A stretch of 64,000 nt of DNA from DATKAS01 sp963733765 (lineage in GTDB: Bacteria > Actinomycetota > Acidimicrobiia > Acidimicrobiales > DATKAS01): contig CAVTEI010000003.1 in NCBI GenBank assembly GCA_963733765.1, positions 2,418,001 to 2,482,000 on the forward strand. Reading direction: 5' to 3'. Both the position numbers and the translations under genes were made by a program. A model generated the notes under the pieces. That model made no database searches. It was not told where the DNA came from and saw only the letters and a list, made by a program, of their open reading frames with translations. Positions 37,070 through 44,383 of the stretch are shown piece by piece; within the stretch, counting starts at the first letter, position 1; each line of letters starts with the position of its first letter.

Positions 37070-37115
37070 CGACGAACACGGTTGCGATCCGGTACCTCGC
37101 ACCTGCTAAGGACAC

Positions 37116-37790
37116 TTACTTACAGTGCCCTGGCGGCCAGCACGCCGTGGTGGTCGAGGCGACACTCGTGGTGGGCGCGGTCGTCGGTGCTGTCGTGGTG
37201 GCCGCCGTGGTGGTAGCTGTCATCACCGTGGTCGTGGTTGTCGCCACCGTGGTCGTGGTTGTCGGTGCCGTGGCCGTGGTTGTCGGTGCCGTGGCCGTGG
37301 TTGTCGGCCCGGTGGTCGTGGTTGTCGGCCCGGTGGTCGTGGTTGTCGGCCGGGTCGTCGTTGGTGCGGTCGTGGTGGTGGTTGGTGCCGTTGTAGAGGC
37401 CGTCGTGGACAGCACGGTGGCCCCTGCCGTGGCGCCGGTGGACGCGGCGGCGGCACCGGCGGTAGGCCCAGACGGCCGGACGGAGGTGCCCGCGACGGAC
37501 GGTCGCGCCACGGTTCTCTGTCTCGAGGGCGCGACCGACGTTCGCGGGGTGGTGTTCGGGTTCTGTGTCCCCGCCTCCTCCGACGAGGGAACGGCCGTCT
37601 CCGGCGATGCGGCGCTCACGGAGTTATCAGTAGCGAACGAGGCGACATCGGCGTTCGTCGATGAGATCGTGGTGGTCGTCGCCGCGTCAAACTGCAAGGC
37701 CGAGGGCCGGCCTGACTCGCCGGTGCAGCCGACCAGTATGACGCCCGCTGCGGCCACCAGCGCGACCGGGACTGAGAGCGCTCGATGCAT
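37116..37790 (-). CDS. Thr-rich secreted lipoprotein
   Basis: The product is 224 residues. A lipoprotein signal ends at the lipobox 'ILVGC' (Cys22), so the mature protein should be lipid-anchored outside the membrane. The second half is low-complexity Thr/Pro/Ala with short repeats (TTTTTGP, TTTATAP), like a wall-spanning stalk, and ends 'CWPPGHCK' with two cysteines. No enzymatic domain is visible. The opposite strand is also open here, giving a Val-rich frame that is only the antisense of the Thr repeats. Confidence 0.7.
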   Translation of the reverse strand: MHRALSVPVALVAAAGVILVGCTGESGRPSALQFDAATTTTISSTNADVASFATDNSVSAASPETAVPSSEEAGTQNPNTTPRTSVAPSRQRTVARPSVAGTSVRPSGPTAGAAAASTGATAGATVLSTTASTTAPTTTTTAPTTTRPTTTTTGPTTTTTGPTTTATAPTTTATAPTTTTTVATTTTTVMTATTTAATTTAPTTAPTTSVASTTTACWPPGHCK

Positions 37791-37836
37791 CGCTCGGGGT
37801 ATTCCCCGTTATCCCGTTCCGCTTACCTGCTTGCCG

Positions 37837-38157
37837 ATGTATCTGGCTGGAGGCATCGGGTACAGGCGCCCTCGTGATACGTACGACGGCCCCGGCGAGC
37901 TCATCTTCGACCACCACGGCTGCCTCGTCGTGCCCGCGCAGCGTGTCCGCGTCACGATGACTGCGACGGGTGACGGCGTGGTGCATATCTCACCCGGCCG
38001 CGTCCCTGCCATGACCGAAACGCTGGACGCACTCGCGGCGGGCGGCTACACGCTCACGTTCGATGGCGGCAGAACGCTGTGCAAGCCAGGGCACTGGGCC
38101 GTGCGAGAAGCCGCCGGTTCGACGTTCGAGATGCTCATGGCGTTCGAGCACGCCTAG
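37837..38157 (+). CDS. Hypothetical protein
   Basis: The product is 106 residues. 'DGPGELIFDHHGCLVVPAQR', 'VVHISPGRVPAMTETLDALA' and 'GHWAVREAAGSTFEMLMAFE' look like a real small domain with beta strands and a helix, but I recognise no family. The ATG at 37837 begins the protein-like part; upstream in-frame sequence is antisense to the lipoprotein. It is divergent from the lipoprotein gene. Confidence 0.45.
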   Translation: MYLAGGIGYRRPRDTYDGPGELIFDHHGCLVVPAQRVRVTMTATGDGVVHISPGRVPAMTETLDALAAGGYTLTFDGGRTLCKPGHWAVREAAGSTFEMLMAFEHA

Positions 38158-38162
38158 GGCCC

Positions 38163-38235
38163 AACCGCGTCGAACGGCAGGTTGCGCGGGCGAATGCTCG
38201 ACCGCCGGGTGCATCGCACAGCGTCTCAAGTGACC
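38163..38235. repeat. Orphan copy D3 of the DinB 5' segment
   Basis: 'aaccgcgtcgaacggcaggt' and 'tgcgcgggcgaatgctcgac', then 'cgccgggtgcatcg' and 'cagcgtctcaagtgac', match D1 (first part) and D2 (also the last part). No DinB coding sequence follows. Confidence 0.55.
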
Positions 38236-38255
38236 AACGAGCAGACGGAGCGCCG

Positions 38256-38660
38256 TCACCCGGCTGTGTTGGGCTCCCTCGGGTCCAAGTCGCCGAGGGC
38301 GAGGTCAACGCTCCTGCCCACCCGGTCGACGGCCGTGAGGGTTTCGAGGAGTGAACCCCGGACGTGCCGGAGAAGAAGGTCCGGATTATCGGTATCGATG
38401 AGCTCCCGCCAAAGAGTCAGGGTCGCGTTGAGGCGTTCACAGAGCGCGCGAGTGAGCCGTAGGGCCTCATCGTCGGGGGGCGAACTTAAGTTCGGCGGCG
38501 GCAATGGTGACGGTGGGTTCGGCCGCGGCAATAGCGAACGTGCTGCAGTCGAGATTGCGAGTGCCTCGTCGAGGAACTCACCGCAGTGTTTGCATTTGAC
38601 CGCTGCCCTGAGAATCTCCTCAGCACAGAACGGGCACCGCTTCGTGTCGTCGACGTTCAC
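38256..38660 (-). CDS. Zinc-ribbon protein
   Basis: The product is 134 residues. A short N-terminal zinc ribbon with two CxxC pairs (CPFCAEEI...CKHCGEFL, about residues 9-31) precedes a Pro-rich linker and a helical C-terminal half (LRLTRALCERLNATLTLWREL). The ribbon is the kind found on many small bacterial proteins of unknown role. The GTG at 38660 gives the ribbon its usual position at the very N-terminus. Confidence 0.6.
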   Translation of the reverse strand: MNVDDTKRCPFCAEEILRAAVKCKHCGEFLDEALAISTAARSLLPRPNPPSPLPPPNLSSPPDDEALRLTRALCERLNATLTLWRELIDTDNPDLLLRHVRGSLLETLTAVDRVGRSVDLALGDLDPREPNTAG

Positions 38661-38860
38661 TAAGCACGCCCTTGCCCGAAACCGCAGTGGTCTAAGCGCT
38701 GCCAGGCACATAGCGCGACGCTCCCCCCGCAGTACCGTCCACGCCGTCTGGCCGACGGAAACGGCATTCGCACCGTCAAACGCCGCCGACTACGCGTGCA
38801 TCGTGGCTCGCGGTGAGCCGCAACCGAAGCCCAGCGGCGTAGCCCGAGCATTTCGGCCGC

Positions 38861-39025
38861 GGCGATGGCCCCGAGGGGCTTTGTGACGCGTTGTCCGCCA
38901 CGAGCCGGGGTGGGGTCCTCGGGGGCCATCGCCGCTGCGCTGCTGTGCCCCGAACGGTCAGCGCGCAAACGTCGTCGACGCGGACAAGCCCCGACTTCGG
39001 ACCCGTCATCCGCGTCGGGGCTTGC
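38861..39025 (+). repeat. Dispersed hairpin repeat, copy C, with terminator-like hairpin
   Basis: Arms GGCGATGGCCCCGAGG (38861-38876) and CCTCGGGGGCCATCGCC (38917-38933) are followed by 'tgccccgaacggtcagcgcg' and then 11-bp arms CAAGCCCCGAC (38986-38996) and GTCGGGGCTTG (39015-39025). The order matches copy A and the reverse of copy B. The gap 38661-39226 holds this element and nothing else I can identify. Confidence 0.7.
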
Positions 39026-39226
39026 GCTTTCCCCCAGGTTCACCCAAGCCTTTAGCGGAAGGCCGGAGCAGCAAGCTGAGGTGACGGATAGTAACCACCG
39101 ATAAGGCGCACGCCGAGGTCATCGACGTCAGTCCCCCCCAAGGCACATTGGCCCCACGTCAGCGACCCCAGGTGGTACCTGCCTGAGCGCGATGTCGTCG
39201 CCGCGTTGGCCAGGGCGCGTCAGCCC

Positions 39227-39485
39227 CTAGCCGGGAGGGGGCACTGGGCGATCGCCGACGGGCGTGATCTCGCAGGTGGTGACTGCTGCCCCCGGCTTCA
39301 GGAATGCCTGGAGGTGCGTGATGTCGTCGGTCTCGACGACCAGGTAGGTCGTGTGCTGCGGGAAGGCGAGCCAGTATCCGTGAACCTTGACGTCCTTCGA
39401 CTCACCGTCGAAGAGCGAGGTCGAGCCGCCTCTTCCGTACGGACAGTCCTGCAGGGTATTGCGACTGCTTGATGTGGAAGAGCAT
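39227..39485 (-). CDS. Small DUF3303-like protein (frame-shifted)
   Basis: About 85 residues once a +1 shift at 39445-39455 is bridged. The start 'MLFHIKQSQYPA' continues in the next frame as 'DCPYGRGGSTSLFDGESKDV', 'HGYWLAFPQHTTYLVVETDD' and 'ITHLQAFLKPGAAVTTCEIT'. This looks like a dimeric alpha/beta-barrel protein of the DUF3303 kind, with no known activity. Neither half alone is long enough to stand out. The ATG at 39485 is preceded by a GGAGGA site on the minus strand. Confidence 0.6.
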
Positions 39486-39679
39486 TCGGCTGTTCCTCCA
39501 TCTTCTCGGCGTTCATGATCTGTGACGAAATCCTAGGTCGCGGTTGGCGCTCCCTCGTCCGTTGAGGAGTTCGCGTGCGGCGCGCCATCGCTATGTGCGC
39601 CGGGTGTCGGGCTAGCTGCGCACAAGGTGCTCGTACCGAGTCGACGATCTGTGACCTGCGCGCAGCCGACGCGCGCGGC

Positions 39680-40306
39680 TCAGGGCCTCTTCGACTTCGG
39701 CGGTGGTGGCGCTGCCGGCAGGATCTGCGCGACGAGGGAGGGAACCTCGGCTACAGCGCACGGCTCGCCGAACATCAGTCGACGCAGGACGATCGGCCCA
39801 AGGAGGGCGTCGGCCAGTAGCTCGGGGTCGCTGCTGGCGGGGAGGTCGCCGGCCTTGACGCCTTCGGCCAGGAGGTCGACGAGGACGGCCCGCCGGTCGG
39901 CGGCGAAGCGGGTGTGGAACGCCCGCACATTGGGATCGCGCTCGGCGGCGTCGATGAGAGCGGGCATGCAGGTCGAGTACGTCGACTCGGCAACCAGCGA
40001 GGCAACCTCTGCGAGGTACGCCACCAGCCGGTCGCGGAACGGGCCGTCCTCAGGCACGTGGGCTTGGGCCTTGAGGGTGTGGAAGGCATCCTCGACGAGC
40101 TCGAGCTTCCCGTCCCAGTGCCGGTAGATCGTGCTCTTGCCGACGCCGGCCCGAGTGGCCACGCCCTCGATGCTGAAGGCGCCGTAGCCGACCTCGCCGA
40201 GCTCCTCGAGGACGGCCTCGAGGATGACGCGACGGGAGCGCTCGACCCGGGGGTCGAGCTCACCCTCGTCGTCGCGCGTGCGCGCCGTGCCAGCCATCTC
40301 GGTCAT
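39680..40306 (-). CDS. TetR family transcriptional regulator
   Basis: The product is 208 residues. The N-terminal DNA-binding domain is clear: 'SRRVILEAVLEELGEVGYGAFSIEGVATRAGVGKSTIYRHW'-type sequence at about residues 23-65, with the typical recognition helix 'VGKSTIYRHW'. The C-terminal ligand/dimer domain is variable. It follows the MFS pump gene almost without a gap (pump stop TGA, then caATG), so both are in one operon. It probably represses that operon by binding the three repeated sites at 41969-42027. A GTG at 40312 is an alternative start. Confidence 0.88.
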   Translation of the reverse strand: MTEMAGTARTRDDEGELDPRVERSRRVILEAVLEELGEVGYGAFSIEGVATRAGVGKSTIYRHWDGKLELVEDAFHTLKAQAHVPEDGPFRDRLVAYLAEVASLVAESTYSTCMPALIDAAERDPNVRAFHTRFAADRRAVLVDLLAEGVKAGDLPASSDPELLADALLGPIVLRRLMFGEPCAVAEVPSLVAQILPAAPPPPKSKRP

Positions 40307-40308
40307 TG

Positions 40309-41928
40309 TCACACCTCTACGGCACGGTCGTCTGCGAGCTCGAGCTCGATGTCGTCGACCGACAGGTCGACGTCGGCCTCGGGGTCAGCGTCGCGGCGGC
40401 GCGTCCAGGCGAGGACGCCGACCGCAGCGGCGATGGCGATCGCCAGGGCCACGCGGTTCGCCAGGTTGAAGGCGTCGGTGAACGCCGAGGCCGCTTGACG
40501 CACTACTGCGTCGCCGTTCGGCAGGTTGGCGGCGACGCTCGAAGCGGCGCCGATTGACTCGCCCGCGGCCTCGGCCGCCCCCGTCGGGAGGTCGACCGCG
40601 CCGAAGTCGACATTCGAGCGGTACGCAGAGTTCGCGACGCTGCCGAGGAGCGCGATGCCGAGGGCACCGCCGAGCTCGCGAGTCGTGTCGTTCACGGCCG
40701 ACCCCACCCCTGCCTTCGACAGGGGCACCGACGACATGATCTCGCCGGTGGCCGGGGCGGCGGTCATCCCCATGCCCGCGCCGAGCACGGCGAACGCCGC
40801 GCCTACCACGACGTACGGCGTGTCGGTCGTGAGCGAGGTCAGCACCCCGAAGCCGAGAGCCACGATGCCGAGCCCGGCGGCCATGACGCGTGAGGCACCG
40901 AACCGCTCGGCGAGCGCCGCGCTTCGGGGCGACACCGCCACGAACATCAGCGCAAGGGGCAGGGTCGCCAACCCCGCTTGGAGCGGCGAGTAGCCGCGAC
41001 CGAACTGCAGGTACTGGGTCATGAGGAAGAAGAAGCCGAACATCACGAAGAACGCTGCGGTGATGGCGACGCTGCCGGTGCTGAACCGCCGGTCGCGGAA
41101 AAGGTCGAGTGGCAGCATGGGGTGCGAGCTGGTTTTCTCCCACCCCACGAACGCCGACAACGCAGCCGCGGACACGGCGAACGAGAGGAGTACGGCGCCG
41201 CTCGTCCACCCGCTCTCCGGGCCCTCGATGATCGCGAAGATCAACGCGCTGAGCCCCACCAAGGACAGCAGCGCGCCCGCAGGGTCGAGCGGCGTGCGCG
41301 TGTCGTCGCGTGAGTCGGGAGCAAACGCCCACACCGCGGCGACGACGGCGAGCGCGATCGGCACGTTGACGAGCAAGGTCGAGCCCCACCAGAACCCCTC
41401 GAGCAGGCCGCCGGTCATGATCGGTCCGAGCGACGCGCCGGCGCCGGCGAAGCCGGCCCAGATGGCGATTGCCTTGACGCGTTCGTGCGGAGGGAAGATC
41501 GACGTGATGATCGACAGAGTCGCCGGCATGATGAACGCCGCGCCGATGCCCATGAGGCCCCGGCTCGCGATCACCTGCGTCGGGCTCGTGGCCAGGCCGC
41601 CGAGTAGCGCGCTCAACGCGAACACGAGGAGACCGCCGACGAGGGCCCGGCGGCGGCCGAAGCGGTCGCCAAGGGCGCCGGCAGTGAGCAGCAGTCCTGC
41701 GAACACGACGGCGTAGGCGTCGACGATCCACTGCAGCTGCGATGCCGAGGCGTCGAGGTCCTGCTGCATCGTTGGCAGCGCGGTGTTGAGGCCTGATACC
41801 GACATGACCACGAGCACCAGGGAGAGGCACATGATCCCGAGAAGGAACCACCGGCGGTTGTAGATCTCGGGCCGCTCGTGGAGCGCCATGTCGGGAGTGG
41901 CGGATGGTGTGGCAAGCGAGCTGGCCAT
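40309..41928 (-). CDS. DHA2-type MFS drug/proton antiporter
   Basis: The product is 539 residues with about 14 membrane helices. Family motifs are 'LNTALPTMQQDLDASASQLQW', 'GALGDRFGRRRALVGGLLVF' (motif A) and 'RGLMGIGAAFIMPATLSIIT', as in the EmrB/QacA multidrug exporters of the cytoplasmic membrane. The ATG at 41928 has AGGAG three nt upstream-plus-spacer (aggagctcagATG); longer frames have no support. It is the first gene of an operon with tetR. The substrate is unknown. Confidence 0.9.
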   Translation of the reverse strand: MASSLATPSATPDMALHERPEIYNRRWFLLGIMCLSLVLVVMSVSGLNTALPTMQQDLDASASQLQWIVDAYAVVFAGLLLTAGALGDRFGRRRALVGGLLVFALSALLGGLATSPTQVIASRGLMGIGAAFIMPATLSIITSIFPPHERVKAIAIWAGFAGAGASLGPIMTGGLLEGFWWGSTLLVNVPIALAVVAAVWAFAPDSRDDTRTPLDPAGALLSLVGLSALIFAIIEGPESGWTSGAVLLSFAVSAAALSAFVGWEKTSSHPMLPLDLFRDRRFSTGSVAITAAFFVMFGFFFLMTQYLQFGRGYSPLQAGLATLPLALMFVAVSPRSAALAERFGASRVMAAGLGIVALGFGVLTSLTTDTPYVVVGAAFAVLGAGMGMTAAPATGEIMSSVPLSKAGVGSAVNDTTRELGGALGIALLGSVANSAYRSNVDFGAVDLPTGAAEAAGESIGAASSVAANLPNGDAVVRQAASAFTDAFNLANRVALAIAIAAAVGVLAWTRRRDADPEADVDLSVDDIELELADDRAVEV

Positions 41929-41968
41929 CTGAGCTCCTGTCCTTCGCCGCCTCGCCGACTGTCGAAAC

Positions 41969-42027
41969 GAAACGGTGACGTCTCGGATCGAAACGTATAC
42001 GTCTCGCAACGAGACGCCAACGTGTCG
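41969..42027. promoter_or_regulatory. Three tandem TetR-type operators at 21-bp spacing
   Basis: Three 17-bp sites start at 41969, 41990 and 42011: GAAACGGTGACGTCTCG, GAAACGTATACGTCTCG and GAGACGCCAACGTGTCG. The consensus is GAAACGNNNACGTCTCG, an imperfect inverted repeat; the middle site contains the perfect palindrome ACGTATACGT. The exact 21-bp period puts all sites on one face of the helix. They lie 40-100 nt before the pump start. No other feature is seen in 41929-42205. Confidence 0.75.
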
Positions 42028-42205
42028 TTTTGTGGCAGGAGTCACCTCGACAGCGATCGCGCGCCGAACGTCATGGGCCCAGGCCAGCGATATCAAGATT
42101 TTCGTCGTCGGTGTCGATGTAGAGAAATCGCAAGTCCCCTCGTCGCGTCGAAGCGGACGCGCGCGGGCGGATCGCGACCGACGACCGATACCGGAGGACT
42201 CGTAG

Positions 42206-43882
42206 ATGTCGCCCAAGAATCGGCTCCTGGCGATCGTCGCCGTGCTCGCTCTCGGCATCACCGTCATGTGGGCGGCCCACGACGAAGGAACCAATGCGGC
42301 GACCTCGAACGGATGGACGACCACCGCAGCAGCGAATAGCCCGCAGGTGGCGCGCGGTGGTGTGGTCACGGTGACGGTCAGCGTGACGGCGAGCTCGGCG
42401 GCCAATGCACTTGTCGACCTCGAGATCTACAACGGGTCCACCAAAGCGTTTCAGCAGTTCTGGGATGGGCAGGCCTTCACGCCCAACGTCCCGCGTCAGT
42501 TCACGGCGACGTGGACCGTCCCGGCGAACGAGCCGATGACCGCGCACGTCGTCAAGGTCGGCGTCTTCGGCGCGGGCTGGAACGGCCTCGCCCATTGGAA
42601 CGACGACGCGACACGGGTCACGGTGACGGCGGCCGGAGCGCCGGCGACGACGGCGACGACGCAACCGACGACGACAACGACAACGACAACCACCATCGCG
42701 ACCACCACGACCGCCAAGCCGACAACCACAACCACCATCGCGACGACGACGACGGCGAAGCCCGCGACAAGCACGACAAACGGATGGACGACCGCTGGGG
42801 CAGTGAACGGCGCGCAAGTCGCGCGCGGTGGCGTGGTCACGGTGACGGTCAGCGTGACGTCGGGCTCGGCGACCAACGCACTCGTCGACCTCGAGATCTA
42901 CAACGGGTCCACGAAGGCGTTTCAGCGAGTCTGGGATGGCCAAGCGTTCACACCCAACACTCCGCGTCAATTCACGGCGACGTGGACCGTCCCGGCGAAC
43001 GAGCCGATGACCGCGCACGTCGTCAAGGTCGGCGTCTTCGGCCCCGGCTGGCTCGGCCTCGCCCACTGGAACGACGACGCGGCACGGGTGACAGTGACGG
43101 CAGCCGGCGCCACGCCGACGACACCGACCACGCAGCCCGCGACGACCACGACTGCCAAGCCGGCAACGACGACCACCGTCGCGGCGCCGACCACGCCGGC
43201 ACCGACCACGCCCGCACCGACACTGCCGCCGACGGGGCGCTTCTCGACGCTGCCCCCGGGCGCGGCCTTACCGTCCGACGCGACGTGCGCAGCGCAGGTG
43301 CGTCCGATGGCTGAGCGCCGCCAGATCAACAACGTGCCGAACCACACCAAGGGAACGGCCGTCAGTGGACTCGCCCGGGTGACCGGAGACTACGTGGGCA
43401 CGACCGACGAGATCATCCAATGGGTCGCGTGCAAGTGGGGCATCGACGAAGACATCGTGCGGGCCCAGATCGCCCAGGAATCGTGGTGGCATCAGGATGC
43501 GAGAGGCGACTTCACGAGCAACCAGAACGCCTGCTACCCGACGGTCCGAACCAGCTCCGGCCAATGTCCGGAGTCGGTCGGCCTCGGCCAGGTGCGGTAC
43601 CAGTACCACTCGCTCGCCTTCACCAACGGGTACGCCCTGTCGTCGTCGGCCTTCAACCTCGACTACACGTACTCGGTCTGGCGCAACTGCTACGAGGGTC
43701 GGGACACGTGGCTGAACACCGTCGAGCGGGGCGCGACGTACGGCGCCGGCGATCTCTGGGGCTGCCTGGGCGTGTGGTTCTCCGGTCGGTGGCACACGGC
43801 CCCCGCGGAGACGTACATCTCCGCAGTCAAGGGCTGGCTGAACCAACGCGTCTGGGAGACCGCGAACTTCCAGGGCGGCTGA
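42206..43882 (+). CDS. Secreted lysozyme/transglycosylase-like protein with duplicated beta domains
   Basis: The product is 558 residues. It has a signal peptide or anchor (LLAIVAVLALGITVMWAAH); two near-identical ~110-residue beta-sandwich repeats (about 33-142 and 191-302, each with 'ALVDLEIYNGSTKAFQ', 'WDGQAFTPN' and 'VKVGVFG.GW.GLAHWNDDA'), each followed by a Thr/Pro linker; and a C-terminal ~200-residue domain with 'DEDIVRAQIAQESWWHQDARGD' and 'SVGLGQVRYQYHS'. The last fits a lysozyme-like transglycosylase fold with Glu in 'AQESWW' as candidate catalytic residue. The beta repeats may bind polysaccharide. It should act in the cell wall or outside the cell. Confidence 0.75.
   Translation: MSPKNRLLAIVAVLALGITVMWAAHDEGTNAATSNGWTTTAAANSPQVARGGVVTVTVSVTASSAANALVDLEIYNGSTKAFQQFWDGQAFTPNVPRQFTATWTVPANEPMTAHVVKVGVFGAGWNGLAHWNDDATRVTVTAAGAPATTATTQPTTTTTTTTTIATTTTAKPTTTTTIATTTTAKPATSTTNGWTTAGAVNGAQVARGGVVTVTVSVTSGSATNALVDLEIYNGSTKAFQRVWDGQAFTPNTPRQFTATWTVPANEPMTAHVVKVGVFGPGWLGLAHWNDDAARVTVTAAGATPTTPTTQPATTTTAKPATTTTVAAPTTPAPTTPAPTLPPTGRFSTLPPGAALPSDATCAAQVRPMAERRQINNVPNHTKGTAVSGLARVTGDYVGTTDEIIQWVACKWGIDEDIVRAQIAQESWWHQDARGDFTSNQNACYPTVRTSSGQCPESVGLGQVRYQYHSLAFTNGYALSSSAFNLDYTYSVWRNCYEGRDTWLNTVERGATYGAGDLWGCLGVWFSGRWHTAPAETYISAVKGWLNQRVWETANFQGG
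42306..42637 (+). repeat. Internal duplication, unit 1
   Basis: The DNA encoding the first beta repeat is nearly identical to 42780-43111. One stretch of ~70 nt (from 'ttcacggcgacgtggaccgt' on) is almost unchanged, which points to a recent duplication or gene conversion. Confidence 0.8.
42780..43111 (+). repeat. Internal duplication, unit 2
   Basis: Second copy of the beta-repeat coding DNA, separated from unit 1 by the Thr-rich linker (ACC/ACG/ACA-rich) sequence. Confidence 0.8.
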
Positions 43883-43987
43883 TGGTTCGGGAGCACAGCG
43901 CACGAGCCGGGCTAGACGACCTACCGCATCCTGTCGGGCGCGGGCGCTCGCTCCGAGAGGCGTCCTGATGGGGAGGATCTTCCGCGA

Positions 43988-44254
43988 TCACGAGTAGACG
44001 ATGTGATCGATCGCTTCGCGCAGCCGGAACTGCGCTGCGCCACCCGGATGAGCGTTCTGGGAGAGTCGGACGAGCTGGCTCAGCTCGCTTTGGCGTTCTC
44101 CTCCGGCGGCTTGGTGCTGCTCAGTCCCGCCGGCGGCGACAGGACTGGCACCGCTGACGATGGCGACGATGAGTGCAGCGGAGACAGCGCACGCTCTGAC
44201 CGCTCGGCGCCGAATGATGGCCTTGGAAATCGCTTCTTGCGTCGATGTAGACAT
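43988..44254 (-). CDS. Small secreted protein
   Basis: The product is 88 residues. A basic start (STSTQEAISKAIIRRRAVRA) and hydrophobic core 'CAVSAALIVAIVSGASPVAA' form a signal peptide with a likely cut after 'PVAA'. The ~45-residue mature part is polar (GGTEQHQAAGGERQSELSQL) with no recognised domain. It is divergent from the large LuxR regulator, whose start is 129 nt away. Confidence 0.5.
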   Translation of the reverse strand: MSTSTQEAISKAIIRRRAVRACAVSAALIVAIVSGASPVAAGGTEQHQAAGGERQSELSQLVRLSQNAHPGGAAQFRLREAIDHIVYS

Positions 44255-44371
44255 CACTTCGCTCCTTGTTCGTTGCATTGGTCGGTGCGAAGGACGGTAC
44301 GGACGACGCCGCGTTGGATCATCGGGGAGGTCCCTCAGCACGTAGCTCAGTGGCGCGAGGGCGGTCGGAAC

Positions 44372-44377
44372 TAGCCT
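44372..44377 (+). promoter_or_regulatory. Leaderless -10 box of the large LuxR gene
   Basis: TAGCCT followed by 6 nt and then GTG 44384, identical in arrangement to apt and hisS. Confidence 0.55.
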
Positions 44378-44383
44378 CGCCGT

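Noticed and set aside
37150..37420. Regular short repeats resembling a CRISPR or minisatellite array
   Set aside because: The repeats are 3-21 nt, keep codon phase and encode Thr/Pro stalk sequence; there are no unique spacers of constant length and no cas genes.
36934..37800. Val-rich frame (VVVVVGAVAVVVG) that looks like membrane helices
   Set aside because: It is the antisense of the Thr-repeat region of the lipoprotein gene. Only its 3' part from 37837 is kept as a separate hypothetical gene.
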